Below are positions 21,101-34,500 of a stretch of 64,000 nucleotides of DNA, in pieces (position 1 is the stretch's first letter; each line of letters begins with the position of its first letter). Below the pieces are notes generated by a model, which saw only the letters and a list, made by a program, of their open reading frames with translations, had not been told where the DNA came from and searched no databases. The position numbers and the translations under genes were made by a program. Origin of the DNA: Atriophallophorus winterbourni (taxonomy: Eukaryota; Platyhelminthes; Trematoda; Plagiorchiida; Microphallidae); the NCBI GenBank assembly GCA_013407085.1, contig JACCGJ010000235.1:62001-126000 (forward strand). Direction: 5' to 3'.

Positions 21101-24100
21101 AGAAGGGGGGTACAAAGCGTTGTCATCATCGTCATCGTTGAACGTAGGCATGACCAGGATCAGTGGTCGATTCGCCTATGCACATCAATCCAACACAAAT
21201 GAACACGGTCAAGTTCAGTTGACACAGTGGCCAACATACGGAAAAATACACAACTAATGGGGTCAAGGCTACATGATTTTTGAAGGAAAAGAAAAAAATA
21301 ACTATTAGGTATAAGTTGAATAAAACTATCTACGTTCGTATCAGTGCTGAGCGCCAGATTGTAAAGATTTTCCACCCATTTACCTCATTGACTGCTAGTC
21401 AACCGGCCTTGCAATTTCGACCGTCTCCGCATGTAGGCGTTCGCCATACGGTTTAATACAGCGTCTTAACACGTCCACATTGTCTAGATCAACGTTGTGA
21501 CGTGTATCTAAAACGTGCTCCGCCAAGGCTGAATCACGAATCAGGGAATGATATTCTCTCGCATTTCTGGGCTGCCTTTTGGCTCGCGTCCGGTTTTCGA
21601 TAAGTCTGTCCTATATAAATACCAAAGCAACCCTTACATTGGATTTTGTAGATGCTATTCATGATGCTTAATAAAGGTGTCTTATCATTAAGGTGCACTA
21701 GAGCCGAACGGATAGTTTTCCTATCTTATACGCCACATGTTTGAACGCCTGGTTGAAGATTCCACTGATTGCTTCTGATGCACCTTTAACATACGGTATA
21801 CAAACCGTATCTCGCCAATTCTTCTCTGTTTAAGCCTATGGGTATTTTACTCTCATCAATTGGCTGGTCATGCCTACGTGACGTGACACAGCGTAGGCGT
21901 ACTATAGACTGTTTAGCGGTAGGGTCAAATCAGTGGTGGTGGGTTGACTGCTACTTATTCATTTTCCCTGTCCTGACTGTCACCGTTGGTCTGACGGAGA
22001 TTCTGTGTCAGGTATGATATGGTGGTATGAAAACACAAGCTTCATACAGGCGAAGTGCCGCACAGTCAGACCGCACGTGGGCTAAGTTACTGTCAGGTTG
22101 CCCAGGCGTAGACAGATATGAGAAACAAAATAGAACAGGAAATGGTAGTGAGACTCCGCCCTGTTTCAGCATGCAGCTCACTACCCGTGGCCAATCAATT
22201 TAGCACGGAGTTAGTCGCACAGCACAAAGTACTGCACGAGTGCACATCCCCGCACTTCTGTTTCAGAAGTGAAACGTTACCAAAACTGCTCTAACTTATT
22301 GCACACAAATCTCTTTCCAAGTGTACAATACTTTTTAAATGATGAATGTCATTTGCTAAAATTCTGTGAAACAACAAGAACAGCGGAAAGGGACCGCATA
22401 TGACCGAAACATTCCACAGTGAATGCATCGATTTAAGTGCAAGAGAGTTATGAAAAACTGGGTAGACGAGGTAACGTTGTGAGGCTGTGGTGCGCAACGT
22501 TGACAATGAAAGAACACACTCCATTATTGTGTTAGACTGGACCTTGACGTGGTGCAGCGGCTTGCGTGCCTCGATGATCCATTGAGCTATACTGGGTGAT
22601 GTCTTCGTGGCATCTTCAGAGTTACTCATACCAGGTTGGTCAATGGTGAGAAGCCAGACAAACACAGTCTCCTTGTCCCTCGCGGACATTGTATACCAGA
22701 AGAGGCGTATGAATCCACAAGGATCACCGGCTCGACTGGTTGGGATGATGTCGGGAGTCCCTGCTTGGTCTCTACCTCGCGAATGGCTTGTGAACCGTAC
22801 CTACAGTATCCGGCCCCGATAGGTGCGATCCTTAATCTCGCTCCGCTGCCTTGCGGGTTAGGCTTTCGGGCCAAAGGCTTGAGGTGGGAGTCCTCAAGAT
22901 CAACTCCTCTACTTCGGCCTGGGCAACCGGGTAGTATCACGCCCACACCCAAATTGATTGGGTGGCGCTTTGTCATTTTTAAATGATTGTGTAAAAATAT
23001 ATATATATATATATGACTAACCAATGTTTGAAAAAACAATTTATTTTGACTCGTAATACGGATTTTTTTAATTCACTTAAGGTCTTCCGCTTAGGTTTTA
23101 CACGGGATGAATGAAAAATCAAACCAGTATTAGCAAAAACTTAATTCATGAAGATGAAGGGTTGAGTACATGCCGAAATAGAACGGTTAATATTACAATT
23201 AACCACTAGTGAAACGTAATAACTGGTCATCCATTTGACTGGATGTAAGTTTGTCGTACCGAGATTGAGCGCAAACACCGGTGTATGTTCAATAACGTTC
23301 TATCCATTTAAAATGTACAAATTATCTTAACAACAAAACGCAGACATCAGTATCCAATAACGATAGGTAGGTAAAGTAAAGTGTTGCTCACATCCCCATC
23401 CCTTACACTCCACTACCGGTGTCTGGCTGTTTGCCGTCATCAGGTGGAGACAGTAAGATCAGTAAGGTTCTCAAAGTGAAATTGAATACGCATATCGCGA
23501 ACAAGCACAGACGTAAGCTGCACATGAGATAAGGTAGTGTGACGTTGGCCATGTTCAGAGAGATATGTGTGTATGTAATTAGGAAATGAGAACAATGGAC
23601 CATCAATGGACCTCATCTGCATAATAAGGCGAGATATGGTAAACGGCGAGGAGGCATTCTTAAAACATGTCCGAAGCGAGCAAGCATCAACATTTCTCTT
23701 AGTCCTAACATCCGCTTGCTCCCACCGAATGCAGACAACGGGTGTTACAAACAGGTGGCGGTTTGATACATTGACGTTAATTCACAGCAAATAGGCGATG
23801 TACGTATGAAATCACAAGCGTGCATCCTGGCAAAGTGGCGCACAGTTAGAGAGTGTGCGAGAGTTAAGATACTGTCAGGTTGCCAAGGCCTGGACAAACA
23901 GACGAAAAAATAAGAATGGTTTCCTACCTGATGAGTGCAAACAGCACGAAACCGGTCGTGGGGTGTGAATGACGGAAAAGCATGCAAATGAATATTTTGA
24001 AGAATGGTTTCCGTTTGTTTAAGCATTCAGCTCAGCACGGTTGGCATATCAATAAAGCACGATTTTACCCACGCGGTAAAGAAGTGCTGCAAAATCTCAC

Positions 24101-25553
24101 ACCCATGCAACAAGTGTTATGAATTTATCAGAATTTGCACCTTTCCATATAGAGTGCCACGTTAAGTAGGTTTCCGTTGCAATGAAGGAAATACTTGCGG
24201 TGGAAACACGTGAAACATTCAAAACAAAATGGAACAAACGCTGAGCATACCTGACAAATTTCCAAAGGAGTCATACTTTTCGATATATAGTCAATGGCAG
24301 AAGGCAGATACTCATGCACAAGAGATTTGCACTGAAAAAGAAGGGTTCGAGCCGATATACACGATATTTATGAAATTAAGCAAACATAAGGAAATTAGAA
24401 TAAGGTGGGAAATGTAGAAAAATGGTGCTCACAGAGGACTATGACTACCTAGCACTACTACCCAAGGGAGTACAGAAGGCATAATAGTCGTCTTGACAAT
24501 ATCTTAGCCCACGTGCAGACTGACTGTGCGACTTTGCCTGGATCAGGTATGTGATTTCATACAAATTGACGCAACACATGTGGGACATACATTTTATAGT
24601 ACTATTCACGAACAGTGCAAACCGTGCATAGACAAATCAAATAAGAACAAAAGCAAGTGGAATTAAGTTGAGTATCTCGAGGACAGTTGAGGCGGCGACC
24701 ATGGAAATATTTAGACAAAACCTAAGCGTCCAAATCTATTGGGGTGTGATCCTTTATTAGATTGGAAAACAGTAACATCTATAGAACCAGTTTAAGCAAT
24801 ATATGTATGTATGATGTATGAAAGCACTAGCCTGGTCCAGGCAAAGTGCCGCACAGTCAGGGACTGTACGTGGGCTGAGATATTGTCAGGTCGCCTAGGC
24901 CTAAACAGATGAGATAGAAAATAAAAATACAATTTTTAGTGCGACTCCAGCGTATTTCAGCATGCAGCCCATTACCGGTGGCCAATCCATTTAGCACGGT
25001 GTTAGCCACACAGCACAAAAGTACCGCAATACAACGTGACAATGATTGCCCATTCGTTTGATATTCATCATATCCATTTTTAATCTCGTTAATGTAGGAA
25101 CTATATAGTTTCGATTCGAAATACCGAAAAAGATACTCTTCGTTTCAACGAGCGTTTCGTTCACGATAATGGGTTTAAACAGTCTCAAGCAGTTCAGGCA
25201 ATCTAAAAAAACCCAACCATATTAGAGCGACAACAACAACAACATGTTAAAAGCGACCGAGCCTATAGAAAATTAGGCACAGACACACAGGGATGAGGTG
25301 CTTACACCTCGAATCATACATGCCATACAACCATGAAAAAGTAAAATCCTAAAAAATGGGGAAGGGTGGGACTTAAATTGCTACGGCTTCCATAGAAGAG
25401 AAAGCACAAACAAACTGGGAAGAGGTGCCTGCATCTCGAATGGAACATGTATTCAATCAAGTTTCGTGAACGAGTAGAGCGACAAGCATGAGAACTTGTA
25501 TGCAGCTTTCAGTGTCACGCATCATAATAGGCTTTCTTCGCCACTTCGTAAAA

Positions 25554-25589
<36 letters not shown>

Positions 25590-28500
25590 CACAATCTGAT
25601 ACAGATATGGTGCCGTTCAACATAAACAATGAGATGTACAAAGCGACAAAGGGGGTACAATTCGGGTAGAAACAGTGAGGGGGGAACAGTGGGTAATTTT
25701 TTGTCCATTTACACACATCATTTTTTTGAATTTTTTTGATAAAGTTTTTGAACAGCAGAGTGTCAGGGAGTAATAGAGATGATGCACTCTTTCCATTGAT
25801 GTCGGTTCATTGCCATCGTTGCCAATGTGTCGAGCCATACACTCTCCCCTTCTCTTGCACCCCATCCAGGCAGGCGCGCTCGTCCAACCCTAGCTAGACC
25901 AGAAGTGAGCCTTTTCAAGCCACTCTTCCATGTTAGTGGCTGACCGCCAGCCACTTTTTTCCAGTCTGTACCAGCTGACGCATAAAGCGCTCGGCGTGGT
26001 AACCGTTCGGGTTTCATGCGCAGGACGTGCCCCAACCAGCGGAGGCGACGTCGGTTAATGGCTGTCTGAAGGCTAGTGCCGTTGCTTCCTAAGACGCGGC
26101 CCCTGACCTCAGAATTGCAAACGTGGTGTTGCCACCGTACGTGAGCAATCCTACGCAAACAACGTTGGTCGAAAACCTCAAGCCTCCTAACATCTTCTGA
26201 GCGAACTGTCCAACATTCACTCCCGTATAGCAATGCTGTCCTTACCGAGGTGGAATATATCCGTCCTTTGATTCCCAAGCTTAAATCACGTCTCTTCCAG
26301 AGGCACTTAAGTTTAGCGAATGCCATTCTGGGAATAAATAATTTTTAACATGCACAAGTAGTATCGATTGCCGCGAAATAAATAAACACAGATGAATCAT
26401 CCTCAATATGTAATAACAATGCCTTGGAAATCAATTCCACACGAAAAGTGACTTACTTCGTTCCCATACGAGCCTGGTAGTATGTCACATAGCTCGTTGA
26501 CGGCAGATTCAATAGCTTCGCGGCTTCGATTCAAAGTCAACTGCTGTTGTATAACGGTGACGATAAGTTTACAAGTGCTGCAAGGTTCGATTTTAAGTGG
26601 GCGTTGGGGCGATTCGGGCTGCGATCGAGAAAATAGACCACATGAATGAAATTTCGCAATAATTCAATTAGGAAGCTACTGCAAAATGTGGTGAAAAGTT
26701 AAAGTGGCTTGAACAAAAATGATCCTTATTTGGAAGCATTTCAATCGCACACGACCGGTTTACTACTGTTTGCACTCATCGGTTTGATCGAGATCTGCAT
26801 GCCTTGAAACAGTGGAGAAACGGTTAACAAGGTGTGAGACCTGCAAGCCACTGTTGGATAACAACCTGTTCAATCACGTGTTCACAAACGTGGGTTAAAC
26901 CAATGGGCTCGAACAAAAAATCAGTATCTGCATGCATTTCCATCACACAATGCAACGTAAACATAAGCAGTGTTCGCACTGGCACATTTGGTCTGACGAA
27001 GCGTCTATCGGAAGTAAAAATTCAATTGAGGAGATACTGAAAAACTTGGCTAAATGTGGCTAAATTTTGAAAAAGGTCACAGAGGTAAAAGCCCTAGTCA
27101 ACATCGTGGACCACTGGACAGACTATCAGGGCTCGTCATAAATGTGATTAAATAACTTGTGAAACCAAGTTCGGAAGCAAGCAGAGTGCGAAAGAGAGAG
27201 CAAATTCCGAAACGGAAGTGAAGTAGACGCTTGCGACTTCTACATACATAAAGTTGAACGAAGATGAAAATTAAACTAGGAAACGCTTACCACAACGCTG
27301 AGAATTGGGAGTGGGCCACAGAACCCAATGGCTGTGCAAAAAATTTTAGGAGCCGTGCCTTCAATCACCGCTTCAACTATTTTGGCTCCATATTGTTCGA
27401 CGAATGAATCACAATGGGATCTAAAGAATGGTGGGATCAACTTGCACACCTGTCGGGGAACGAGAAGCACATGTAAAAGCAAAATGAAAACTTATTCTAT
27501 GCTATAATTTTAAACGATAATAAATGACAGGCATTTGATTTTCTTAAAAAAGAATAACCGAGAATTTGGCTTACAGTCGAAATGGAACAAAAGTAGCGAA
27601 AATCGTGTAAAACAGCATAGAACTTATTGGCATTAATAACCTAACTATCGGAAAAAGAGTTAACCAAACACAAAAGGACAGGATTTGTGGCATAACGGGC
27701 CTAATGAGAAGAGCATTTAGCTTCGTCATTTGAATGGTGATGGCAAAGTGATTGTCATGTGATCAGATGACGCAATTTAAGCAATCACGTGGGATCGGTG
27801 AGCAACCAAGTGTAAATCAATAAGGACAGTGTGATAACCATCTCACTTGCTATAGAGAATTGAAAATTGATGTTAAGTAGCGACCGATTTTTCTAGGAAT
27901 GTTCGATGATAAGGACAAACAATGGAACGTGAAATATCGCACATCAATTAGCATTGTGATCAGTGGAAGTGAAGAAGTGGCGTTTTGAATGTGAGATTTC
28001 TGAAATAATGGCACATCGTTGTGTAACGCGAATGAAATTACAAAATGAAGTTAGAAAATTGACGAGCATATCTCAACATCAGTTATCAAATTGTCAGTCG
28101 CATCTTTAACCCTGAAACAGCCATCCATTGATTGAAAATTTATGTAAGGAACAAAAGAGTTTCTGAATTTATTAGTTCTTGATTAGGGAATAATAAATAG
28201 AATAGAATAAATAGAATGTGAACACATATGTCCCGCTAATAATCCACACGAGGGCGCACATATCGTAGCAGATGTTACTCAGTTAGCACGTTGATGCATA
28301 GGAACATAATGTTTATTCAAAGTTGCGATCCCATTTTTCGAGAAAATCTAAGTCATCTGCAGCATTGTGATGGAAAAACAAATATTATTAGATAAAAGAA
28401 CATAACATAATGAAATCACAGGAGAACATCGCGATAACGGGGCCGCAGTAGCAGGTGGTTGCATATTTATGAAAATGCATTGAACACTAAAAATTTCACG

Positions 28501-31500
28501 ATATAAAATTGTGAAATCGGTACCCGAAATATTCGACGAGTGAGTGAAAGCATATCACTAATAACGTATCGTCCTAATAAAACAGAAGAAATGTGTCGGT
28601 CTTATTGGTCTAAGCGATCTAACAAGGTGTAAAAACGCGATCAAAGGCTGACGTGAAAAGCCACAGGAAAATGTGTTGGTGAGCGACAAAACTTGTAAGC
28701 AATTCGGTAAAGAAATCCGATGGCATAGTTCGACCGTCTCGTCCCAATGCAAATGCGATACACTATATTGATATAGGTGTTTAAAAGAGATGATAATAGG
28801 CTGAATTATTCGCAAGTATGACATGCGGTCGACCTCCGCGGTGTAAATACACGAATTTCGCAAAGGATGAAGGCAAATTGTAGATGGAGAGAAGGATTCA
28901 CACTGATTAATGTGTGTATGTGTGAAATGACAAGCCTGATCCAGGCAAAGTGGCGCACATTCAGAGACTGTAAGTGAACTGAGATATTCTCAAGATGCCC
29001 ATGCCATAGACATATAAGCAATTAAAATTAAAATGATAGTGAGACTCCAACGTGTTTTTGCATGCAGCTTAGTACTGGTCGTAAATCAATTTAGCACGAA
29101 ACTAGTTGCAGTATAGAAGTACTACACGATTGCACATCCGGACATTACACTGATTAAAGGCAGAAATGAATCGAGGAATCAATGCAGCATCTCAAGCTTT
29201 ATGTGTGCTAGAAAAACAGAGGCATGGTATCAAAGAACCGATTCTTAGAACGAACAAGAGCCAAGCAATTAAAATCAGAATGATGAATTAGGTCGAAAAG
29301 GACTAGAATTTTGATCACACATGCCAAAGAAAAATTCGCTTCGGCAAAATGTAAATCACTATATATGAGCAACTTCAATGTAACCAACTAGCTTATAAAA
29401 CAAAACTCATCACAGCATATACTATTGCAGTGTTAAACCCACGTTGAAAGAGAAATGCTGTCACGTGATTAAAAACAAACTATCGCCATACAATGTGCTC
29501 GCCAAGGTTACATACAAGATCGTCACGATTAAAGCACGAAACGAATGATATGACAGCGGATAGTACATGTGTAAGAAGCGTGAACAATGCACCGAGTTGC
29601 GCATTTATTTCAAAACCACTTAGAAGTGATTGGTGTTGAACTGTTAGCCAGAGATACCTGAAACTTGACAGCCCACTACTCACGGAGCTGACACTACACG
29701 AAAACCGCTGCTCACATGAAGCACAATGGCAATTAATACAGTCATATGTAGGGAAAACAGTTACCAATACAATGGAAAAACTTTAATTGATTGGGCCGCG
29801 GCTCACGGCTAAAAAAGCATGGAGCCTTGCAAAAGAAACTAAGGAATGCAGTGAGTGGAAATTCACGCATTGCTGATTGCCAACGATAAAGGGTTGCGTA
29901 AGATTGAGACTTGGAGCAGAAAAGAAATGAAGGAAGTTTCGGTATTTATAAAATGACTCCAGCAAATCTAAATAGTTAAAATTAATAACTGTATAAATCC
30001 TCGTCAAAACAAAATTTACGGGCAATAAATAGAGCATGTGATAATGAAGTTCAGCGTATTCATCTGATGAAATTGTTAATCCGCAATAAAAAGAACAGTA
30101 ATTAGTACTAACATTCACGATTCAATGAAATATAAACATGAGAACCTAAACGAAAAAGTCGATAAAGCAGCGCCGCAAACGACCGCATGTGGAACATAAA
30201 CATGACCCGAAACGAGATCAGATAAACAATGCACAGGAACTGAAAAACAATCGATGACAATGGCCTGACGAGTAAACTTCGTCTAATAATTATTTACCGT
30301 TCCAAGGAATGAAGAACCTTTTAGTATTGTCAGTAGTGGATACGTGCTAACATCATAAAACAGGTCCAGCCCTCAATTTTTTCAATTAATTAGGATATTG
30401 CTCGTTGTCTAAATAAAAACTATACTCCACACAAAATATTGATTTGCATGCTTTTCCGTCACAAAATTGGGGTGTTTTGTAATGGAAAAGCATGCAAATG
30501 AATATTTTGTTTCATGGTTATGGGTTTAACCACATTAAACATGTGTTTGGACACATGTGATTGAACAGGTTGGTCGTAACAGCCTTATCCAACAGTGGCA
30601 TACAAGCGCTCCTTGTATAGTCCATACAATTTTAAACGTACAACAATCGAGTAGAGATTTTATGGGATTACACCGAAATTGAGAATGCACTGAATGAACG
30701 CACAAGCCTGATCCAGACAAAGTGCCGTACAGTCAGAGACTGCATGTGGGCGAAGATACTGTCAGGCTGCCCAGGCCTAGACAGATACGAGGAAGTAAAA
30801 AGAGCAGGAAATGGTAGTGAGACTCCAACGTGTTTCAGCATGCAGCTCACTACAGTTGGCCAATTAATTTAGCACGGTGTTAGCCGCACAGCACAGAAGT
30901 ACTGCACGATTGCACATCCGTGCACTAACGAAATTCATCAAACCGAAAATACTGAAAACGAATAAACAACGCCATCATCTAACGATTGTGTGAAGGTTTC
31001 TCTTTTGCCCTAGTCTGTAAAGAGAAAAACTAATCAACAACAAACATCAGCCAACCAACGTACACAATGACAGTGATAACTCATCTCGACGCAATACACG
31101 CTAGTTTCATTGCAATTGCTATTTCCGTTTCCCATATCTGCCTAGGCCTGGGCAACCTGACAGTATCTTAGCCCACGTGCAGTCTTTGACTATGCGGCAT
31201 TTTGCCTGGATCAGGCTTGCGATTTCATACATACATCATACAGGGTCCATCAAATTTGAATCCATATTTAAAAAAAAACGGATACAAAATATACTTTTGT
31301 ATACGGGGGGATGAAACATGAAACTTACATTTTCCAGAGCGTCCGCGATTGATTTCTCTGTAGCATCCTTAAACAACAGGTCGATAAGTTTGTGAAAAAC
31401 AAGTTCACAAACTTGACACGTCCCGGGCAAGGGGATACCTGGACGTAGCGATGTTTGTGGGAGCAATCCGATCGATGGCTGATATCCTCCTGGACACATT

Positions 31501-34500
31501 TTGAAAGTAGCACACACTTGAGTCAGGTCAGCCTTCTCAAGAGAATCCAAAATTTCGTCAAAGTGAACGTTGATGGCAGTTTTGCACTTGAACATTAAAA
31601 GAGCAAACAGAATATATAATAAGAAATACGGATGAAAATTAGTTAGGAAACAAGCTATTAGTATCACAAGTCATATATATGCTAGAATTGACAGCCAATA
31701 TAATATATAAAAGGGGACTAACCGCAGTAATAAGGAAAGACGGTAAAGTGGAACAAATTTTTTCATCGATTTCTTTTTTAAGCTGATCACGCATTGCTGG
31801 ATCATTCAGAACATGTCTAATTTGATCGAGCACTGCTTTGCATTCGTCGCATGAAGGTTTCTCAATCGAGGAGGATTGTGTGGGTGTTGACCGACAACCA
31901 GCACGCTTTTCATAATACCACGGAATAATGGGATCATTATTGCATTCCACGTGTGTAACAACAGGATCAGGTTTTGCTTCGTCGAGCGGCTGCAAGTTGG
32001 ATATATTAAAAGATCAGCACATATATGTATAATTACGAAAAGTGCTAGTTGATCAAACACAAGTCGATTAAGGAAAAAATAACAAAGCGAACTGCTGAAA
32101 CCAATACGAGAAGTTTCGATTGTCCGAATGAGTATTGGCTAGTTAGTCTCTGATTCATAAACTAACTTACTAGGAGTTCGATAAGATTAGCAGACGGGCA
32201 TTCTGTCTGAAGAAAACTTGGTTGCAGATATGTATGTATGAGTCTGAAAGCAGAAGCTGATCCAGGCAAAGTGCCGCACAGTCAGAGACTGCACGTGGGC
32301 TAAGATACGTCAGGTGCCCAGGCCTAGACAGATATGAGGGGGTAAATAGAAATAGAAATGGTAGAGAGACTCCAGCGTGTACTCGCTGCAGCTCACTACC
32401 GTGGCCAATCAATTTAGCACGATGTAGCCACACAGCACAGAAATGCTGCACGATTGCACATCCGTGCAAAGTTACAGATAAACAAGCATGGGTATCTTTA
32501 CTCATGGTTGGAAGATTATTGCATAGAGTAAATAGTATGAACTCTTGTGAGTTGATCATGTTAGTCTAACGAACCCAGCATTTAGTTAGAATATGTGGTA
32601 ACCATAAACGATTTTAAGACAATCATTACGGTGTTAGCCGTATTATTTTGCGACAAATTTTCACTAATCAACTTGTCATTTTTATTGTTAGGCGATTCCC
32701 CCTTTTACTGTAACTTTTTCAATACGAGATTTTTTTATCTTATTTTATAGATGATTAAATCGTAATTCCCAGGAGTTCGTATTCTGAAATCCCGACTGGA
32801 GCTGATCACTGAATTTATGATATATTGCAATGGAGGTTAAGCTGAAATGAAAAGCGTGAATTTCACAACTAAGTGGACAATAGAAAAAAGTTAAATGGGG
32901 TTGGGAAAATACAAAATAGATCGAACGCCATACCAATGGTGGACAGAGCAAAATAATTGATGATTAAAAACTCCGCAAAGACTATCATCTATATCGGTCA
33001 ACACAGAATAATGACATGATAGTAGAAACATTGTGAACAAATTTAGAGTGTAATGCGTAAAACTGTTCAGATGAAATGATGATAACTCATTTTGAAAGTC
33101 CCAGAAAGAAGGAATTTCATGATTGGAACAACCACGCCCTCCGAGACAAATACAACTGACAATCGGATAAAAACACAGTGAGTACCTTGAGTTTAAACAA
33201 TTAAGCGCTGGTGGTGTGTAATGTAACGGCATCGGGAACCTGGGCGTTTAAAATAAAGACAAGCCTGGAGCGATATGCAAGGTACAAGTGCCGTGTAATT
33301 TTACACAGCAAAAATCAATACTGGAAGGTCAATGTGCAGATACAATACCATTTCCACCTCATTGATGTTTGTTCTGTGTACACAAAAAACCAGATAAGTA
33401 GTAGCAGCAGCAGTATAACTGTAAGATAGCGCAGCGTCACATTTCACTTTCCACAAAAGCACAATCACGTACTACGTATGATCGCTTTTAAACTTATCGA
33501 AAAACTATATACATGAGATAGATAGTATCAATAGTCGTAGCACGTAGTATACAAATGTAGTATGACAACATCGACATCGTCTGGAACAGCATTACACTGG
33601 CAGGATGCTCCGAATGCCTAAATGGCGTACAGTCCTGCCAAAATAAAATCACAAAATACGGAGAAGAACGGGAAGTAAACAGCTACAAATTCTACAAAAA
33701 GTAAGCACAAACAAACAGAGGTGCTTACATCTGAAATGAAACATGGATCCAATCAAGTTTTGTGAACGAACAGCGACATCAGCACAACTTCCTTGCAGTT
33801 TTCATTATCATACATCATCACAAGCTTTCCTCGTCACTCTACATTACAACATTCAGGATTAAGCAAATACTCCAAGAAGACCGCCACTTGACGCAGTTTC
33901 AAGACATCCTGAAGTGTAACTAACCACTGCGATATTTGATAGCAAGGACTCTAGCCCGCATGACGAGCTGGGCTGACTTTATAAAGGTTACTCGTTGGGG
34001 TCTTCAGCTGCATATGCCATTTGACGGTTGAGCCGATACGAGTTATAGGAGCTCTATTCTCATTCTTCAGGGAGGGTCAGGGTCTACGGCAGCCTATCGC
34101 CGGCGTTCCTCACAACCAGTGGCGTGCGCCGGGGCTGTCCGCTGTCCCCATTCTTGTTCAACTTCGCGATCGAGGATGTCCTCCAGAATGCTCTCCGTAG
34201 CTTCGCTGAGGGTGGAACTGAGCTACTTCCAGGTAAACCATGTCACTGACCTTGATTATGCCGGATGCCATTTGATTGCTTGTGCTGATCCGGGTGTTTC
34301 GTACAAAATGCTGAAACCACCTAGCATTGGAGGCGTTTGAACGAATTCAATTGGCAAAGTTCCTCAAAATAGTCCCGCTGTTCACAACGCCGAATGATAC
34401 ACTCACAACAACTATTGGACAACTAAGTATGTTATTCTATGTTATCATAATACATGCCAAGATATGCGAAGATACAAATTTATGTGTAAAAAACCAACTA

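Larger units (their letters stand above)
20865..21835 (-). mobile_element. Penelope-like element 3' part with GIY-YIG endonuclease remnant
   Basis: On the minus strand, frames with stops read GASEAISGIFNQAF (about 21745-21790), SIYKIQCKGCFGIYIGQT (21604-21657) and AEHVLDTRHNVDLDNVDVL (about 21480-21530). This is the connector and GIY-YIG endonuclease of Penelope-like retroelements: the CxxC pair, GIY..YIG core, and the downstream EH..DTGH..D block. The end at 20865-20990 carries a hammerhead-like hairpin. The copy is interrupted near 21027-21118 by an RTE 3' end. Confidence 0.75.
23800..24098 (-). mobile_element. SINE-like repeat R1 interrupted by a ribozyme-bearing insertion
   Basis: R1 sequence runs from tacgtatgaaatcacaagcg to aaaaaataagaatggtttcc and resumes at 24013 (gtttgtttaagcattcagct). 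The break is the 76-bp insertion at 23925-24000. Confidence 0.65.

Noticed and set aside
22626..23039. 137-codon minus frame and the overlapping 116-codon plus frame
   Set aside because: Both are products of a GC-rich block with few stops; neither contains a recognisable motif or splice signals.
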